64,000 nucleotides of DNA. It comes from Rhizobium sp. BK313 (lineage in GTDB: Bacteria; Pseudomonadota; Alphaproteobacteria; Rhizobiales; Rhizobiaceae). The notes under the pieces were generated by a model that was not told where the DNA came from, ran no database searches, and was given only the letters and a program-made list of their open reading frames with translations. The position numbers were made by a program, and so were the translations under genes. Positions within the stretch are counted from its first letter, which is position 1. The number at the start of each line of letters is the position of its first letter. Positions 1 to 8,845 of the stretch are shown here, piece by piece. Where the stretch lies: positions 248,001-312,000 of the forward strand of contig NZ_JACHZQ010000006.1 of the NCBI RefSeq assembly GCF_014193655.1, in the 5' to 3' direction.

Positions 1-708
1 AGCGCTCGACATTAGCCCCGCAAAGGCAAATACGCCGATCGTTACCGCTTCAACCGGCGCGCCTGCCATGAACAAAGCGCGCTGTGATTGCCCGTAGGCA
101 TAAATATAGGTTCCAAACACGGTTTTACGCAAGAGAAACAGGACAATGGCGCCGACCACAACCCACAACAGGAAAGCGTTAGGAATGTCAAGGGTGCGAC
201 CATGAGCGATATAAACCGCAAGTGGAGGGGGCGCACCGTGGGGCTTGAACCCTCCGGTATAGAAGACCGTGATTCCGAGCAACATCGCATTGACGGCCAG
301 TGTCCAGACCATAGCGGGTATCCGGAAGATCACGACACCGAGCCCGTTTATGGTGCCGATCGCTACGCCTGCCGCAAGCCCCGCGGGAATGGCGATGCTT
401 TCAAGAAATGCGTTGCCGGATCCGGCGAGTGACGTTGACAGAATTGCCGTCCCGGTTACCGTTAACGGGATCGACAGGTCGATCTCGCCGAGGAGAATGA
501 CCAGCATCGCACCGGTCGCCAAAATTCCGACTATGGCGGCTATCTGCAATTGTTGCAGCAAGTAGCCGGCCGACAGAATACCGGGTGACACTGCTCCCGC
601 GCCAAGGACAATCGCGACGCAGGCAATACAGACCAATATGACGGGCCGCTCGATCTTTGGCCGCAAAGTTTTCGTCGCGGGCATTTGGGAAGTTGTCTCA
701 ACAGGCAT
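1..708 (-). CDS. Ribose-type ABC transporter permease, 3' end cut by window edge
   Basis: This is an inner-membrane permease of the BPD_transp_2 (RbsC-like) family. The first 236 residues are visible and the C-terminus lies outside the window. Several hydrophobic segments are present, with the family motif LLGEIDLSI after the second or third one, where RbsC-like proteins have a GIDLSVG-type sequence. The ATG overlaps the stop codon of the preceding permease as TGATG, which fixes the start and shows translational coupling. It is the fourth gene of an operon ordered binding protein, ATPase, permease, permease, so this transporter probably uses a permease heterodimer. The substrate is unknown. 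The family call is firm and the sugar specificity is not. Confidence 0.88.
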   Translation of the reverse strand, partial: MPVETTSQMPATKTLRPKIERPVILVCIACVAIVLGAGAVSPGILSAGYLLQQLQIAAIVGILATGAMLVILLGEIDLSIPLTVTGTAILSTSLAGSGNAFLESIAIPAGLAAGVAIGTINGLGVVIFRIPAMVWTLAVNAMLLGITVFYTGGFKPHGAPPPLAVYIAHGRTLDIPNAFLLWVVVGAIVLFLLRKTVFGTYIYAYGQSQRALFMAGAPVEAVTIGVFAFAGLMSSA

Positions 709-1673
709 CAGATATAGCGCTCCAGGCGGGATCGTACGCGCAATATGCCGAGCGCGCCGACAATGATCGCGATTGCGAGAATCGCCCCCTCGAAGAAGGG
801 CTGAGCGAGCGGTGGCAGGCCCGAAAAAAACATCAGGCTGGAAATTGTCTTGAGGATGAAGGCCCCCAGCGCCGCTCCTAGTGGCGAACCGACACCGCCA
901 GACAACGCCACCCCGCCGATAACTGCTGCGGCGATGGAATTCAACGTGTAGGCCGGACCGATATTGGGATCACCCGTTAGCGTGACCATGCTCACGTAGA
1001 GCCCGGCAAGAGCGGCGAAAAATCCGCTCAGGCCGTAGGCAGCAAGCGTCACGGCAGGAGTGCGGATTCCGGTCATGACGGACGCCTCGTGCGAAGACCC
1101 TATCGCGTAGAGGCTGAGCCCGAAGCGTGTTGCGCGAAGGGGCAGCATAACGACAAAGAGCGCAACGCCGAGCAGGATCAATGACGAGGGAATCCCGTGC
1201 AGATCATAAGTCAGGAGATCGGACAAGGTGTCATCGATTGATCCACCGGGCGTCGGCCGCAACAGGAGGGCGACGCCCGAATAGACGCTGCCAAGCGCGA
1301 GCGTGGCGACGATCGGTGGTACCCGTCCCACCACGACCGCCGAACCGTTGACGAGGCCACAGAGGATACCAACGGCCAGAACGGCGACGACACCGCCTGC
1401 AACCTGCAGCGGCGACCCCGAAACGAGATAGGAAGCTAAGACATTGGCAAGCGCCACCATCGAGCCTACTGACAAATCAATCCCGCGCACAAGAATGACG
1501 AAGAATTGTGCAATCGCCGCGAGTGCGAGCAGGGTGCCCTGGTTTGCCCAAATGGTCAGAACATAGACCGACAGTCCGCGTGGGTGGATCGCTATGAACA
1601 CGCCGAATAACACGGCAAGGAGAGCAGCCGTGAATGCCAGACGCGGAAAGCGGGGTAAAAGTCGTTTTGTCAT
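708..1673 (-). CDS. Ribose-type ABC transporter permease
   Basis: This 321-residue RbsC-like inner-membrane permease has about eight to ten hydrophobic segments. The conserved loop VRGIDLSVGSM lies near residue 65 and a glycine-rich GGVALSGGVGSP stretch lies near residue 240; both are typical of BPD_transp_2 permeases. The start was placed at an ATG that overlaps the ATPase stop codon by four bases (ATGA). A longer frame upstream would run 40 codons into the ATPase gene and adds a non-hydrophobic, arginine-rich stretch, so it is unlikely. It pairs with the permease that follows it. The substrate is not evident; a pentose, a tetrose or another small sugar-like compound is possible. Confidence 0.9.
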   Translation of the reverse strand: MTKRLLPRFPRLAFTAALLAVLFGVFIAIHPRGLSVYVLTIWANQGTLLALAAIAQFFVILVRGIDLSVGSMVALANVLASYLVSGSPLQVAGGVVAVLAVGILCGLVNGSAVVVGRVPPIVATLALGSVYSGVALLLRPTPGGSIDDTLSDLLTYDLHGIPSSLILLGVALFVVMLPLRATRFGLSLYAIGSSHEASVMTGIRTPAVTLAAYGLSGFFAALAGLYVSMVTLTGDPNIGPAYTLNSIAAAVIGGVALSGGVGSPLGAALGAFILKTISSLMFFSGLPPLAQPFFEGAILAIAIIVGALGILRVRSRLERYI

Positions 1674-3187
1674 TGTGCGGAGCTTCCCGCGTGGGCATTG
1701 AGCGCGGCTGCAATTAGGGCATCCGGCGTGACCTCGTCCGAGCTCATTTCGCGCGACACCCGGCCGCGATAGAAAACGTGGACACGGTGGCACAAGTGAA
1801 TCAATTCCTCATAGTCTGTCGATTGGATGACGATTGCCAGCCCTTCGGCTGCCAGGTCCTGGAGGAGGCGATAGATCTGCGCCTTGGTGCGGACATCTAT
1901 GCCGCGGGTTGGATCCATCAGCAGCAGGCATCGCGGGCCAAGCGCCAGCCATTTTGCAAGTACGACCTTCTGCTGGTTGCCGCCGGATAATGTCTTGACC
2001 GGGTCCGATAGCTGCCCATAGGTCAAGGCCAACCGCTCGACCAGCCGCTCAATGGCCGCGTCGGCAGGCGTCCTAGCCTGAAGCAAGCCGAATGGCTTGC
2101 GGCCCAAGGAGGCCAGTCGTAAATTATCCGCAATCGAGATATCCAGGATCAGTCCTTCCGTTTTGCGATCCTCCGGCACCAGCGCTATGTCCGTCCCCGG
2201 TGCTTTGGCGCGAACCGGCGTCATGGCGCCAAGGGCTTTCCCGTCGAGGGAAACGGTGCCCTCAAGTCGGCGCAATACCCCAAAAATAGCGTGCATCACA
2301 TGCTGTTGACCTTGCCCATCAAGGCCGCCGAGGCCGATGATCTCACCTGGACGAACATCAAGGTCGATGCCATCGAGCACGGAAGACCAGCGGAGCCCAC
2401 GACATGACAATATGGGTGAAATTTCCGCTGAGGGCGGTGCAATCCGCTCCGGAAAAAGCTCCTTCAGCGGTTGTCCGACCATCAGCCCGATCATGGCGTC
2501 GCGACTGCGAGAACCAGCGGCGAATGTCTCGATGTGGCGGCCGTTGCGAAACACCGATACCTTGTCGGCGAGAGCATCAATTTCGTACATGCGGTGCGAG
2601 ATGAAGAGGATTGCTGTGCCCTCATCGCGCAGCCTGCGGATGACAGCGAATACGGTTGCGACGCGCTCGGCCGTAAGCGCTGAGGTCGCCTCGTCAAGGA
2701 TAAGCACACGTGGGCGTCGATGAATGGCCTTTGCAATTTCAACCAACTGGCGGTCAGCCAGCGGCAGATCTGCGATCCGTTGTGCCAGCGCAATGTGCGT
2801 ACCACCAACACTGTCGAGGGTACGCCGAGCCGCGTCGCGCGCATGTCGCCCGATCCAGGCGAATGGGCGCCCGCCATCACCGAGCATCAGATTGTCGCCG
2901 ACCGTCAGGTGGGGCATGAGCGACAACTCTTGGAACATGCAGACAATGCCGAGAGCGCCGGCATCGCGTGGCGAACTGAAGCGCCGCGCAATGCCGTCAA
3001 TCGTTATTGTGCCTGTGTCAGGCGCAATAACGCCTGCCAGAAGCTTCATCAACGTTGATTTTCCGGCACCGTTCTCGCCAAGTATGGCATGAACCATCCC
3101 GCGCTCGATCCTCAACGATATATCGGTCAACGCGGGCACGCCGCCGTAACTCTTCGATACGCCAGAAAGTTCGATCATTCCACTCAT
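1670..3187 (-). CDS. Sugar ABC transporter ATP-binding protein (RbsA type, two ABC domains)
   Basis: This cytoplasmic ATPase of 505 residues has two tandem ABC domains. The first carries Walker A GENGAGKS near residue 38, a signature-like LADRQ and Walker B ILDEATSAL. The second lacks a standard Walker A (GGLDGQGQQ), as is usual in RbsA, but has the signature LSGGNQQK. Its second Walker B reads LLLMDPTRGID, so the position of the usual catalytic Glu is Asp. Two starts are possible, the first Met or Met4, and neither has a strong ribosome site. The gene lies 36 bases after the binding-protein gene and overlaps the next permease by four bases, so it belongs to the same operon. Confidence 0.92.
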   Translation of the reverse strand: MSGMIELSGVSKSYGGVPALTDISLRIERGMVHAILGENGAGKSTLMKLLAGVIAPDTGTITIDGIARRFSSPRDAGALGIVCMFQELSLMPHLTVGDNLMLGDGGRPFAWIGRHARDAARRTLDSVGGTHIALAQRIADLPLADRQLVEIAKAIHRRPRVLILDEATSALTAERVATVFAVIRRLRDEGTAILFISHRMYEIDALADKVSVFRNGRHIETFAAGSRSRDAMIGLMVGQPLKELFPERIAPPSAEISPILSCRGLRWSSVLDGIDLDVRPGEIIGLGGLDGQGQQHVMHAIFGVLRRLEGTVSLDGKALGAMTPVRAKAPGTDIALVPEDRKTEGLILDISIADNLRLASLGRKPFGLLQARTPADAAIERLVERLALTYGQLSDPVKTLSGGNQQKVVLAKWLALGPRCLLLMDPTRGIDVRTKAQIYRLLQDLAAEGLAIVIQSTDYEELIHLCHRVHVFYRGRVSREMSSDEVTPDALIAAALNAHAGSSAQ

Positions 3188-3223
3188 GACGCTCGTGCCC
3201 TGCGCAGCGACCCCTTCATGACG

Positions 3224-4339
3224 TTAGCCATTGTCCGAGGAATTCTGCCCCAAAAGCTCCTGCGGGGTGAACACTGGGAAGCACTGGGGATAGCCAGTCG
3301 TCGTGTAGAAGTTCGGGGGCAGGTCCGGGAAGAAATCCTTGCCTTCGACAAGATCGGCATTTGATTTATGCGGGATTGGCAGGAAAACTTTCTGTGGCAG
3401 TTCATTTCCCTTGAGAAGGACGACTGCTGCCTCAAGAGCAAGTGCAGCCATGGCCGGAGCCTGGGCTGCGGTGATACCCGGGTACTTGTCCTTGAACGCC
3501 AACTGCCGCGTACCGTTGCCGGCATCGACGCCGATCGGCACGATTGGATGATGTGCTGCCTCCATCGCATGTAGAGCGCCGATCGCGCCTTCCTGCACCA
3601 GAACACCATCGAACTTGCCATTGGTCGCGATGGCGTCCGCCGTTCCCTTTTCGGCCGTTCCCGCGTCCCAATTCCCGACCACTTGAACGACCTTCAATCC
3701 CTTGTACTGATCGAGAACCGAATGCATGCCTTCGTGGTTGTCGCGATCGACGCTGTTGCCGGGGAGGCCGGAAATTTCCAAAACCTGGCCTGTTACATCG
3801 CCTTTGGCCGCTTTGATACCGTCGACGACGGCCTGCGCTTTGAGCCGCCCGAGCTCGAACTGGTCCTCATTGACTTGTACGATCTTGTCGGAATCAAGCA
3901 CGTTGTCGAAAGTGACGAGAACAGTGCCCGCCCGTTCCGCGCGCTTAACGACGGCATCGAAGGCCGTCGGGTTGACCGCGTTGATGATGACGGCGTCATA
4001 GCCAGCAGCAATGTAGTTGTCGATCGCGGCGATCTGGGCTGCAGAATCGTTGCCGACAGAGATGACTTTGAAATCGGAAAGCTGGTTCGCGTTGTCAGGT
4101 CGCGCGCCCCAGGCTTTGGCCGATTGGACGGACGTAATGCGCCAGTCATTGCCGACATAGCCGTTTACAACAGCGATCTTGTAAGGACCAGTCTTCGCCG
4201 GGTACTTGATCGTCTTCTTGTTATCCGACGCTGGGCTGAAGCACTCCGGTCTGTAGGTGGCGGCGCTAGCCGTGCCGGCAACAAGGAGCGCCAGCGAGGT
4301 AGCCGTTAAAAAATTCATCATCCGCGATCGATTAAGCAT
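3224..4339 (-). CDS. Periplasmic sugar-binding protein of ABC transporter
   Basis: This 371-residue binding protein of the periplasmic-binding-protein-4 (RbsB/LacI-like) class delivers the substrate to the following ATPase and permeases. The start is the ATG with a clear GGGAGGAG ribosome site; a longer in-frame extension would hide the signal peptide. The N-terminus has a basic stretch, then a hydrophobic core and a TASA-A cleavage site near residue 26. The mature protein begins with an unusual cysteine-containing segment (YRPECFSP), and a second Cys occurs near the C-terminus (YPQCFPVF), which could allow a disulfide. The fold is supported by repeated DAVIINAVNP and GVLVQEGAIGA segments. 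It is the first gene of the operon, and its promoter region faces the pdxA-like gene. Confidence 0.9.
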   Translation of the reverse strand: MLNRSRMMNFLTATSLALLVAGTASAATYRPECFSPASDNKKTIKYPAKTGPYKIAVVNGYVGNDWRITSVQSAKAWGARPDNANQLSDFKVISVGNDSAAQIAAIDNYIAAGYDAVIINAVNPTAFDAVVKRAERAGTVLVTFDNVLDSDKIVQVNEDQFELGRLKAQAVVDGIKAAKGDVTGQVLEISGLPGNSVDRDNHEGMHSVLDQYKGLKVVQVVGNWDAGTAEKGTADAIATNGKFDGVLVQEGAIGALHAMEAAHHPIVPIGVDAGNGTRQLAFKDKYPGITAAQAPAMAALALEAAVVLLKGNELPQKVFLPIPHKSNADLVEGKDFFPDLPPNFYTTTGYPQCFPVFTPQELLGQNSSDNG

Positions 4340-4406
4340 GCCTACTCCTCCCGCGACAAAATCACAGTCCGGGCACGTCGCTGATGCAATCCGGAACATT
4401 TTTGAA

Positions 4407-4435
4407 ATAAAATGGCGTTTTATGGAATGTGTCAA
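4407..4435 (-). promoter_or_regulatory. Sigma70-like promoter with overlapping inverted repeat
   Basis: On the minus strand TTGACA (4430-4435) and TTTTAT (4407-4412) are separated by 17 bases and point toward the binding-protein operon. An inverted repeat ATAAAA-TGGCG-TTTTAT (4407-4423) covers the -10 element and part of the spacer, a classical position for a repressor. No regulator gene lies next to it in the window, so the repressor is unknown. The whole 4340-4576 interval is AT-rich and separates two divergent genes. Confidence 0.55.
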
Positions 4436-4576
4436 TCGATAAAATGTGGTGCAGTGCAGCGATTGGCGACCAAAATTGATGCAATGTGATATTTTTCAAA
4501 TTGAATTGATACTTTTTGGCTTTTTCTGGAGCGCTTCTTGCGTTATGAAAATCAAAACAGGACATGGAGAGCACTA

Positions 4577-5626
4577 GTGAGGCAGCCAAGAATCGCGATC
4601 ACCTCTGGGGATCCAGCTGGAATCGGACCGGAAATCATGGCGAAAGCGGCGGATTTTTTGTGGCCCCGGATCGAGGCAGGCGAATTGTCGCTTGCCTTGG
4701 TGGGGTCGCGGGCCGCGCATCGGCGCAGCCTTGCCTCGCTCGGTCTTGCGGATCGGGTAGAATCGATCGAACCGGATGCGGCGACAGATCGCATACGAGG
4801 TCTGACCTTCATCGACGTCGATCCTCGGTCCGGAAATGTGCCGATGGGGCGGTCCACGGCAGAAGGTGGCCAGATTGCCTACGATGCGATCGCAACTGCT
4901 GTGAAAATGGCGCTCGGTGGGGCGGCCGATGCGATCTGTACGGGGCCGATCAGCAAGGAGGCGCTCAATCTTGCCGGCTATCAATATAGCGGCCATACAG
5001 AATTGTTGGCGGACCTGACCGGCGCAAAGGACAGCGTCATGTTGCTGGCTCACGGCAACGTTCGGGTAAGCCATGTCACTACTCACGTTGCGCTGGAGGA
5101 CGTCCCAAAGCGCGTTACGCCCGAACGGCTCGGCCGTGTCGTGACCCTCACGGATGAGGCCCTTCGCTCACTTGGCCTTGCACGCAGGCGCATCGCCGTC
5201 GCGGCGCTCAATCCCCATGCCGGAGAAGGGGGACTCTTCGGTCGGCAGGACATTGACGTGGTAGCGCCGGCGGTTCAGAAGCTGCGAGAAAGTGGTTTCG
5301 ACGTGGAAGGACCGGTGCCGGGTGATACAGTATTCGTGAAGCTGCGCGCGGGCCAGTTCGATGCCGTCGTCGCCATGTACCATGATCAGGGTCACATCCC
5401 GGTGAAGCTGCTCGGGTTTTCTGTCGACGGGGCAACCGGACGCTGGGAGGCACTGAGCGGCGTCAATGTGACGCTTGGTTTGCCTATAATCCGCACCTCG
5501 GTTGATCATGGTACTGCCTTCGATATCGCCGGACAGGGCATTGCCAGCGAGACGAGCCTGATTGAGGCCATCGAATTGGCCGTAACGCTCACGGAAGCGC
5601 GAAGGGATGTATCTGTGTCGGGTTGA
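4577..5626 (+). CDS. PdxA-family dehydrogenase (4-hydroxythreonine-4-phosphate or 4-phospho-threonate type)
   Basis: This cytoplasmic, NAD(P)-dependent, metal-requiring decarboxylating dehydrogenase of the PdxA family has 349 residues. Family marks are SGDPAGIGPEI near residue 10 and three metal-His motifs, SGHTELL, NPHAGEGGLFG and YHDQGHIPVK, all intact. The start is GTG 4577, preceded by GGAGAG at good spacing. An upstream in-frame TTG lacks a ribosome site, and an ATG at 4564 is in the wrong frame. PdxA itself serves vitamin B6 synthesis, while relatives (PdxA2) oxidise 4-phospho-D-threonate or 4-phospho-D-erythronate in tetronate catabolism. The position opposite a sugar-type ABC operon favours a catabolic role, but the DUF1537 kinase that usually accompanies PdxA2 is not in the window. 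Confidence 0.85.
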   Translation: MRQPRIAITSGDPAGIGPEIMAKAADFLWPRIEAGELSLALVGSRAAHRRSLASLGLADRVESIEPDAATDRIRGLTFIDVDPRSGNVPMGRSTAEGGQIAYDAIATAVKMALGGAADAICTGPISKEALNLAGYQYSGHTELLADLTGAKDSVMLLAHGNVRVSHVTTHVALEDVPKRVTPERLGRVVTLTDEALRSLGLARRRIAVAALNPHAGEGGLFGRQDIDVVAPAVQKLRESGFDVEGPVPGDTVFVKLRAGQFDAVVAMYHDQGHIPVKLLGFSVDGATGRWEALSGVNVTLGLPIIRTSVDHGTAFDIAGQGIASETSLIEAIELAVTLTEARRDVSVSG

Positions 5627-5805
5627 ATTTTGGACCGGCTGCGCCGACCTCTCACAAGTCGCCTTTAGCCCTGCCTTGATGTGGAGGGCATAAAATTGCG
5701 ATTTTGGTCGTCTCGACTTCGCTTCCCACCAGCCGATCGGACCTTGACGTCAACCCGCCCAGACGAAACTGGATTTAGACCGCCTATCTCGTCGCCGAGG
5801 TGGTG

Positions 5806-5932
5806 GCCAACCGAACCACTCCTCGAAAAGCGTTGCGATCTCGCCCCTCGTATTGAACTGCTCGATCCAGAGATTGATAACCCGGGACCAATCGACATCG
5901 CCTGCCGGAAAGACGGCGACGATCGCGGTCAT
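5806..5932 (-). pseudogene. Remnant of an amino-acid ABC binding protein, C-terminal end
   Basis: A short minus-strand reading frame encodes VAVFPAGDVDWSRVINLWI and then a segment ending in LFEEWFG. This is the usual C-terminal pattern of family-3 (HisJ/GlnH-like) binding proteins. A stop codon lies immediately upstream and nothing upstream in the three minus frames continues the family, so this is a fossil. The rest of the 5627-6157 interval contains no gene I can support. Confidence 0.5.
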
Positions 5933-6157
5933 TCAACTCGGTGACGTCAAGGCCGAGGACAGATCAGCTGTCGTGAAAGGTCGAAGAAAACAGTGCCGCC
6001 ACACTTGCAGCCCGCGGCGGAGAACAACAGATGGTCTGAATAGGACGATTTATCGCGGCACTGCCACCGGCAGTTGGCCGCTGTCGCAGATGCCCAAACC
6101 CGGCTTATGAATTTAGGGGTGGATGAACGTCTCAATATCGTTCAAAGAGTGACCAAA

Positions 6158-6182
6158 AGGGCTGGCGCTCAGCGCCAGCCCT
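6158..6182 (-). terminator. Rho-independent terminator after the PfpI gene
   Basis: AGGGCTGGCGCT and AGCGCCAGCCCT form a perfect 12-base inverted repeat around a single central base. Read on the minus strand it is followed by TTTT. It lies five bases beyond the stop codon of the DJ-1/PfpI gene and probably ends the whole GntR-ABC operon. Confidence 0.8.
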
Positions 6183-6187
6183 GGTCA

Positions 6188-6781
6188 TCAGTTGTGGCGT
6201 ATCTCCGTTCCGAGTACTTTCAAGCACTCCCGGATGAAAGCAGCAAGTGCGGTCCAGCCCTTGGCAGAAACCATCGTACCGTCAACATAGGCTTCTGTTG
6301 GCGACAGGTCGATATAGGTCCCGCCCGCCAACGTGACTTCCGGCTCGCAGGCACCAAGGGCACCCACCTTTTTACCGCGCACCACACCTTCGACCGCGAT
6401 GAGAATCTGCACGCCGTGGCAGATGGTGAAGATCGGTTTTTGCTTCTCGTGGAAATGCCGAACGATCGCCTGGATGCGCTTGTCGGTGCGGATATATTCC
6501 GGACCGCGACCGCCGGCGCAATAGACAGCGTCGTATTGTTCAAGCTGCGTTTCCGCTTCCGAGAACGTCTTGTTGATCGTAAAGAAATGGCCGAGTTTTT
6601 CGGTGTAGGTCTGATCGCCCTCGAAATCATGGAGCGAGGTCTTGATCAAATCTCCGGCTTTCTTGTCCGGGCAGATGACGTGAACCGTATGTCCGACAGC
6701 CTCCATAGCCTGCTGGTAAACGAAAATTTCATATTCCTCGGTGAACTCACCGGTCAACATCAGTATCTTCTTGCCTGGCAT
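6188..6781 (-). CDS. DJ-1/PfpI-family protein
   Basis: This 197-residue cytoplasmic protein belongs to the DJ-1/PfpI class I glutamine-amidotransferase-like superfamily. The nucleophile elbow FTICHGVQIL places the reactive Cys at residue 121, and DAVYCAGGRGPEY near residue 85 is the matching upstream motif of the family. Members are glyoxalase III-like, deglycase-like or chaperone-like enzymes, or amidohydrolases, and the sequence alone does not separate these. The gene is last in an operon with a ribose-type ABC transporter, and a hairpin separates it from the binding-protein gene. A role in converting or detoxifying a reactive carbonyl linked to the imported compound is inference. The ribosome site is AAGAGGAG just upstream of the ATG. 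Confidence 0.85.
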   Translation of the reverse strand: MPGKKILMLTGEFTEEYEIFVYQQAMEAVGHTVHVICPDKKAGDLIKTSLHDFEGDQTYTEKLGHFFTINKTFSEAETQLEQYDAVYCAGGRGPEYIRTDKRIQAIVRHFHEKQKPIFTICHGVQILIAVEGVVRGKKVGALGACEPEVTLAGGTYIDLSPTEAYVDGTMVSAKGWTALAAFIRECLKVLGTEIRHN

Positions 6782-6808
6782 GGTCTACTCCTCTTGACTT
6801 CAGGCGAT

Positions 6809-6828
6809 GGGGCGGCGATTGCCGCCCC
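6809..6828 (-). terminator. Intercistronic hairpin after binding-protein gene
   Basis: GGGGCGGC-GATT-GCCGCCCC is a perfect 8-base stem with a 4-base loop. It lies between the binding-protein stop (6842) and the PfpI start (6781). No long T run follows, so it is more likely an mRNA-stabilising or partial-termination hairpin than a full terminator. Confidence 0.65.
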
Positions 6829-6841
6829 GACTATGTGCTGT

Positions 6842-7792
6842 TCAGAATGGGGAATCCGGGAAGTAATATTCCTTGGCGTTCGCTTGGGTGATCAAAGGGG
6901 CGTCGAGCTTTACGGTTCCGCGCACGGGTGCCTGGCCGACGAGATTTGCGACTGTCATGTAGATGGCGGTCTTGATCATCGATGGCGGATAGGGCGTTTC
7001 AACCGGAGTCATCGCGTCACCGTCGATCACCTTCTTGACGATATCCTTCATGCCATTGCCGCCAAGTGCAAGCTTGATATCCTTACGTCCAGATTCTTTG
7101 ACTGCTTCCAAAACGCCGAGCAACATATCATCGTCGTTGGCCCAAACAGCGTCGATGTGCGGATATTTCGCCAGATAGTCCTGCATCAGCTTGAACGCCT
7201 CGTCGCTGTTCCAGTGGGCGTATTGGATGTCCAGCACCTTGATGCCGGTATCCTTGATGGCATCCTGGAAGCCTTTGATGCGTTCATCATCGATCACGGT
7301 CGGAATACCACGCAGCACGACCACGTCGCCTTTGCCGCCAAGCTTATCGATCATGTATTTCGCGGTGTTCTTACCGACGGCGATATTGTCGCCGGCGACA
7401 TAAAGACTTTGAATCGTCGGATCCGTCAGTCCGCGGTCGACCACAGTGACGAACGTGCCTTTATCCTTGATAGCCTTGACCGGTTCGGTCAGCTCCTCGG
7501 AAGAATAAGGCAGGATGACCAGCGCATCGATCTTGCTTGAAGCGGAAAGATCCTCGATGGCCGAGACCTGTTCACTTGCAGATGGCGACGTCTTAACAAT
7601 CACGTTGACGTCCGGAAATGCTGCGTTGATCTCTTTGGCTGCGGTTTGCGCGTGGTAAACGACCCCTGCCGTCCAGCCGTGGTCAGCCGCAGGGATAGAG
7701 ACCGCGATTACCTTTTTGTCTGCGGCCAGGGCATGCCCCGCCGTCAGCAGCGAGCCAAGAGCGGCCGCCACTATCCACTTCTTACCTAACAT
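6842..7792 (-). CDS. Periplasmic sugar-binding protein of ABC transporter
   Basis: This RbsB-like substrate-binding protein has 316 residues. A signal peptide (residues 1 to about 23, ending HALA-AD) exports it to the periplasm. The body follows the two-lobe pattern of the family, with DALVILPYSSEELTEPVKA near residue 90, VTVVDRGL near 115 and DAVWANDDDMLLG near 215. In that last motif the usual 'AxND' is present with three consecutive Asp. The gene follows the permease by about 60 bases and precedes a hairpin and the PfpI gene. The substrate is unknown. The operon is led by a GntR regulator, which suggests a sugar acid or another small inducer, but that is inference. Confidence 0.9.
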   Translation of the reverse strand: MLGKKWIVAAALGSLLTAGHALAADKKVIAVSIPAADHGWTAGVVYHAQTAAKEINAAFPDVNVIVKTSPSASEQVSAIEDLSASSKIDALVILPYSSEELTEPVKAIKDKGTFVTVVDRGLTDPTIQSLYVAGDNIAVGKNTAKYMIDKLGGKGDVVVLRGIPTVIDDERIKGFQDAIKDTGIKVLDIQYAHWNSDEAFKLMQDYLAKYPHIDAVWANDDDMLLGVLEAVKESGRKDIKLALGGNGMKDIVKKVIDGDAMTPVETPYPPSMIKTAIYMTVANLVGQAPVRGTVKLDAPLITQANAKEYYFPDSPF

Positions 7793-7852
7793 TCATTCCT
7801 CCCAAGAAAATGGACCGACTGAGAATTGGCACCCGCGTGGTCCGGACACGAG

Positions 7853-8845
7853 CTATTTCGAGAACCTCTGTATGAGCATCGCGATGATGATGATGACGCC
7901 TTGAACGCCGGAGACGAGATATTCGGAAACGAAATTGGAAAGCACCATCAGGTTGGCGATCAGCTCGAGAATAACCGCGCCAGCCATTGTCCCCCAGATG
8001 TGCCCCTTTCCTCCCCGCAGAGCCGTGCCGCCGATGACGACGGACGTAATGACTTGGAGTTCCCACAGAAGGCCTGTCGTTGGCGTGGCTGCGCCCAGGC
8101 GAGGAATGTAACAGATGGCGGCGATGGCGACGCAGACGCCCTGGATGACATAGGCGATGGTTCGGGTCCTGATGATGGAGATCCCCGAATATCGTGCGAC
8201 GTCTTCGTTTGCCCCCACCGCGGCGCATCGGCGGCCATATTTCATCTTGTAAAGTATGAGGGAGGCCACCGCCGCTACAACGATTGATATCAGGATCGGA
8301 ATTGGAATACCCACGACCGAGCCGAAATAGACCGGGCGATAAGCTTCGCGCAGTGACCGGTCGATCGGGATCGTGCCACCGTCCGTCATGTAGGTGATGA
8401 GGGCCCGAAAAATTCCCATCGTTCCAAGCGTAGCGATGAAGGGCTCTATCTTGCCGATCGTCACGATCAAGCCGTTCAGCAACCCACAGAGCAAGCCGGC
8501 AGCGATCGCGACGACCATTCCAGCCGGAATCGCCCAGGTACCAAAGCCTGGTGCCAGGGTGTTCATGAACATAATTGTAATGCCGGTGATGAAGGCGGCC
8601 ATCGAACCAACCGAGAGGTCGAGCCCTCCCGAGGAGATTACGAAGGTCGCGCCGACGGCGATGATGGCGATGAACGCACTGCGGGTGATGACATTTCCAA
8701 GATTTGTCGTTGAAAGGAAATCTGGATTAACCATGAACCCGATCAGCAGGAGTGCCAGAAGGGCCAGGAACGGCCCTATGTCCGTCCAGCCGATATTCCA
8801 TTCACGCCCCGGTTTAACCGGCGTCGAACCCGTAATGACAGTCAT
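7853..8845 (-). CDS. Ribose-type ABC transporter permease
   Basis: This is a 330-residue RbsC-like inner-membrane permease. SSGGLDLSVGSMAAF near residue 70 is the conserved cytoplasmic-loop motif, and GTALRGGKGHIWGT near residue 280 matches the C-terminal glycine motif of the family. About nine hydrophobic segments can be seen. The start codon overlaps the ATPase stop codon by four bases. Only one permease is encoded here, unlike in the operon at the left edge, so a homodimer is likely. Confidence 0.92.
   Translation of the reverse strand: MTVITGSTPVKPGREWNIGWTDIGPFLALLALLLIGFMVNPDFLSTTNLGNVITRSAFIAIIAVGATFVISSGGLDLSVGSMAAFITGITIMFMNTLAPGFGTWAIPAGMVVAIAAGLLCGLLNGLIVTIGKIEPFIATLGTMGIFRALITYMTDGGTIPIDRSLREAYRPVYFGSVVGIPIPILISIVVAAVASLILYKMKYGRRCAAVGANEDVARYSGISIIRTRTIAYVIQGVCVAIAAICYIPRLGAATPTTGLLWELQVITSVVIGGTALRGGKGHIWGTMAGAVILELIANLMVLSNFVSEYLVSGVQGVIIIIAMLIQRFSK

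Noticed and set aside
6074..7540. A 488-codon plus-strand frame
   Set aside because: It is antisense to the PfpI and binding-protein genes, which carry clear family motifs and ribosome sites.
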